Shown here one piece after another: positions 62,324 through 64,000 of a stretch of 64,000 bases of DNA. The position numbers and the translations under genes are program-made. The stretch covers positions 1 through 64,000 of the forward strand of contig NZ_JOAK01000011.1 in assembly GCF_000720455.1 (NCBI RefSeq). The letters run 5' to 3'. A model generated the notes under the pieces. The model was given only the letters and a program-made list of their open reading frames with translations, did no database searches and was not told where the DNA came from. This DNA is from Streptomyces virginiae. GTDB taxonomy: Bacteria; Actinomycetota; Actinomycetes; Streptomycetales; Streptomycetaceae. Position 1 is the stretch's first letter; each line of letters begins with the position of its first letter.

Positions 62324-64000
62324 GTGACGAGCACGGAAGACACCACGGACCACACGGCCGACTCGGGACCCAGCGGATACGCCGCGGCCCGGCTGCGACT
62401 CCTCCAGGAGGAGTCGCGGTCCGGGCCGTCGCGGCGTTCCGCCCTGGCCGGACTGACCGACGACTGGCTGAACGCCCTCTTCGCCACCGCCGTACGCGAG
62501 ACCGGCGTCCGCGGCGCCACCCTCGTGGCCGTGGGCGGCTACGGCAGGGCCGAACTCTCCCCGCGCAGCGACCTCGACCTCCTGCTGCTGCACGACGGCA
62601 AGGCCGGCCCGCAGGCGCTCGCCGCACTCGCCGACCGTCTCTGGTACCCGGTGTGGGACCTCGGCCTCGCCCTCGACCACTCGGTACGCACCCCCGCCGA
62701 GGCCCGCAGGACAGCCGCCGAGGACCTCAAGGTGCACCTGGGCCTGCTGGACGCCCGCACGGTCGCCGGCGACGCCGGACTCCTCGCGGGCCTGCGGACC
62801 TCCGTACTGGCCGACTGGCGCAACCAGGCGCCCGAACGGCTCCCGCAGCTGCACTCCCTGTGCCGCGAGCGGGCCGAGCGGGCCGGGGAGCTCCGCTTCC
62901 TGCTCGAACCCGACCTCAAGGAGGCCCGCGGCGGGCTCCGGGACGCCACCGCGCTGCGGGCGGTCGCCGCGTCCTGGCTCGCCGACGCCCCGCGCGAAGG
63001 CCTCGCCGAAGCCAGGCGCCGGCTCCTGGACGCGCGCGACGCCCTCCACCTGGTCACCGGCCGGGCCACCGACCGGCTCTCCCTGCAGGAACAGGACCAG
63101 GTCGCGGCGCAGCTCGGGCTGCTCGACGCCGACGCCCTGCTGCGCGAGGTCTACGAAGCCGCGCGCGTGGTCGCCTACGCCGGCGACGTGACCTGGCGCG
63201 AGGTCGGACGGGTGCTGCGGGCCCGCGCCGCCCGCCCCAGGCTGCGCGGACTGCTGGGCGGCCGCGGCGCCACCGCCGCCGCCCGGGCACCCCTGGCCGA
63301 AGGCGTGGTGGAGTCCGACGGGGAGGCCGTCCTGGCCCTGGCCGCCCGCCCGGACCGCGATGCCGTACTGGCCCTGCGGCTGGCCGCGGCGGCCGCGCAG
63401 GCGGGACTCCCCGTCTCGCCGCACGCCGTACGCCGGCTCGCCCAGCAGGGCAGGGCGCTGCCGGTGCCCTGGCCCGCCGAGGCCCGTGAGCAGCTGCTCA
63501 CGCTCCTGGGCGCGGGGGAGCCGACGGTGGCCGTCTGGGAGGCCATGGAGGCGGAAGGGCTGATCACCCGGCTGCTCCCCGACTGGGAGCGGGTGCGCTG
63601 CCGCCCCCAGCGCAACCCCGTCCACACCTGGACCGTGGACCGGCACCTGATCGAGACGGCCGTGCGGGCCGCGGCCCTCACCCGCCGGGTGGGCCGCCCC
63701 GACCTGCTGCTGATGGCAGCGCTCCTGCACGACATCGGCAAGGGCTGGCCCGGCGACCACTCGGTCGCCGGGGAGACCATCGCCCGGGACGTCGCCGCAC
63801 GGGTGGGCTTCGACGCCCGGGACGTCGCCGTGCTGGGGTCCCTCGTACGGCACCACCTGCTGCTGATCGACACCGCGACCCGGCGCGACCTCGACGACCC
63901 GGCCACCGTCCGATCCGTCGCCGAGGCCGTCGGATCGGTGGGCACGCTGGAGATACTGCACGCCCTCACCGAGGCGGACGCCCTGGCCACCGGGCCGGCC
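62324..64000 (+). CDS. glnD: PII nucleotidyltransferase GlnD (partial at window end)
   Basis: The first 559 codons are present from the GTG at 62324; the C-terminal ACT domains lie beyond the window. The nucleotidyltransferase site is GGYGRAELSPRSDLDLLLLH (71-90, Asp83/Asp85). The HD domain has HTWTVDRHLIET and ALLHDIGKGWPGDHS. It modifies GlnK according to nitrogen status; actinobacterial GlnD transfers AMP. It is the third gene of the operon. Confidence 0.93.
   Translation, partial: MTSTEDTTDHTADSGPSGYAAARLRLLQEESRSGPSRRSALAGLTDDWLNALFATAVRETGVRGATLVAVGGYGRAELSPRSDLDLLLLHDGKAGPQALAALADRLWYPVWDLGLALDHSVRTPAEARRTAAEDLKVHLGLLDARTVAGDAGLLAGLRTSVLADWRNQAPERLPQLHSLCRERAERAGELRFLLEPDLKEARGGLRDATALRAVAASWLADAPREGLAEARRRLLDARDALHLVTGRATDRLSLQEQDQVAAQLGLLDADALLREVYEAARVVAYAGDVTWREVGRVLRARAARPRLRGLLGGRGATAAARAPLAEGVVESDGEAVLALAARPDRDAVLALRLAAAAAQAGLPVSPHAVRRLAQQGRALPVPWPAEAREQLLTLLGAGEPTVAVWEAMEAEGLITRLLPDWERVRCRPQRNPVHTWTVDRHLIETAVRAAALTRRVGRPDLLLMAALLHDIGKGWPGDHSVAGETIARDVAARVGFDARDVAVLGSLVRHHLLLIDTATRRDLDDPATVRSVAEAVGSVGTLEILHALTEADALATGPA

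Overview
The window is chromosomal DNA from a high-GC actinobacterium, almost certainly a Streptomyces. Evidence: very GC-rich third codon positions, frequent GTG/TTG starts, two cvn (conservon) operons, an H1-tailed HU protein, an AccB-AccE pair, NsdA, GlcP and a CXXC-type L28. From memory the gene order follows S. coelicolor around SCO5526 to SCO5585. That comparison was not computed here. No insertion sequence, integrase, prophage, CRISPR array or biosynthetic cluster is visible; this is core-chromosome sequence.

Layout. 1-4.6 kb: end of a urease alpha gene, agmatine deiminase, a TetR regulator, then citramalate synthase (cimA) behind a leader that looks like a transcription attenuator, and a small lipoprotein. 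4.7-8.8 kb: a Gly-rich membrane-anchored protein, a YceI protein, and the accB-accE acyl-CoA carboxylase pair. 9.0-18.9 kb: two tandem cvnABCD operons on the minus strand. Both are damaged by deletions, and each segment missing in one copy is present in the other. 19.4-24.2 kb: a 62-residue twin-motif protein, an FAH-family hydrolase, gltX, a DUF4241 protein, a HAD hydrolase and a Gln-Glu-Glu-Gln-Glu tRNA array. 24.3-28.4 kb: divergent ndgR and leuCD, a 75-residue protein, hupS. 28.5-35.4 kb: cofC (with an extra C-terminal domain), plsC-gpsA, ddl, a DUF3515 lipoprotein, a stand-alone Lrp/AsnC sensor domain, thiL-thiD. 35.5-45 kb: rpmB, a FakA-like kinase, recG, rsmD, coaD, a SepIVA/DivIVA-like protein, DUF177, rpmF, rnc, mutM. 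45-48.1 kb: HxlR regulator divergent from a WrbA-like flavoprotein, a secreted CAP protein, acylphosphatase, a 72-residue coiled-coil protein. 48.3-58.3 kb: smc, glcP, a luciferase-like monooxygenase, an NCS1 permease, ftsY, a primase-polymerase-like protein. 58.8-64 kb: nsdA, then amtB-glnK-glnD, with glnD cut by the window end.

How the genes fit together. Three branched-chain amino acid steps occur here (cimA, leuC, leuD), with NdgR next to leuCD. Nitrogen assimilation closes the window (amtB-glnK-glnD behind a GlnR-like box) and nitrogen recycling opens it (urease, agmatine deiminase). The centre is a conserved housekeeping block for lipid, cofactor, ribosome, chromosome and secretion functions. 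The most important points to check are the reciprocal deletions in the cvn operons, which look more like mis-assembly than biology, and the cimA leader.
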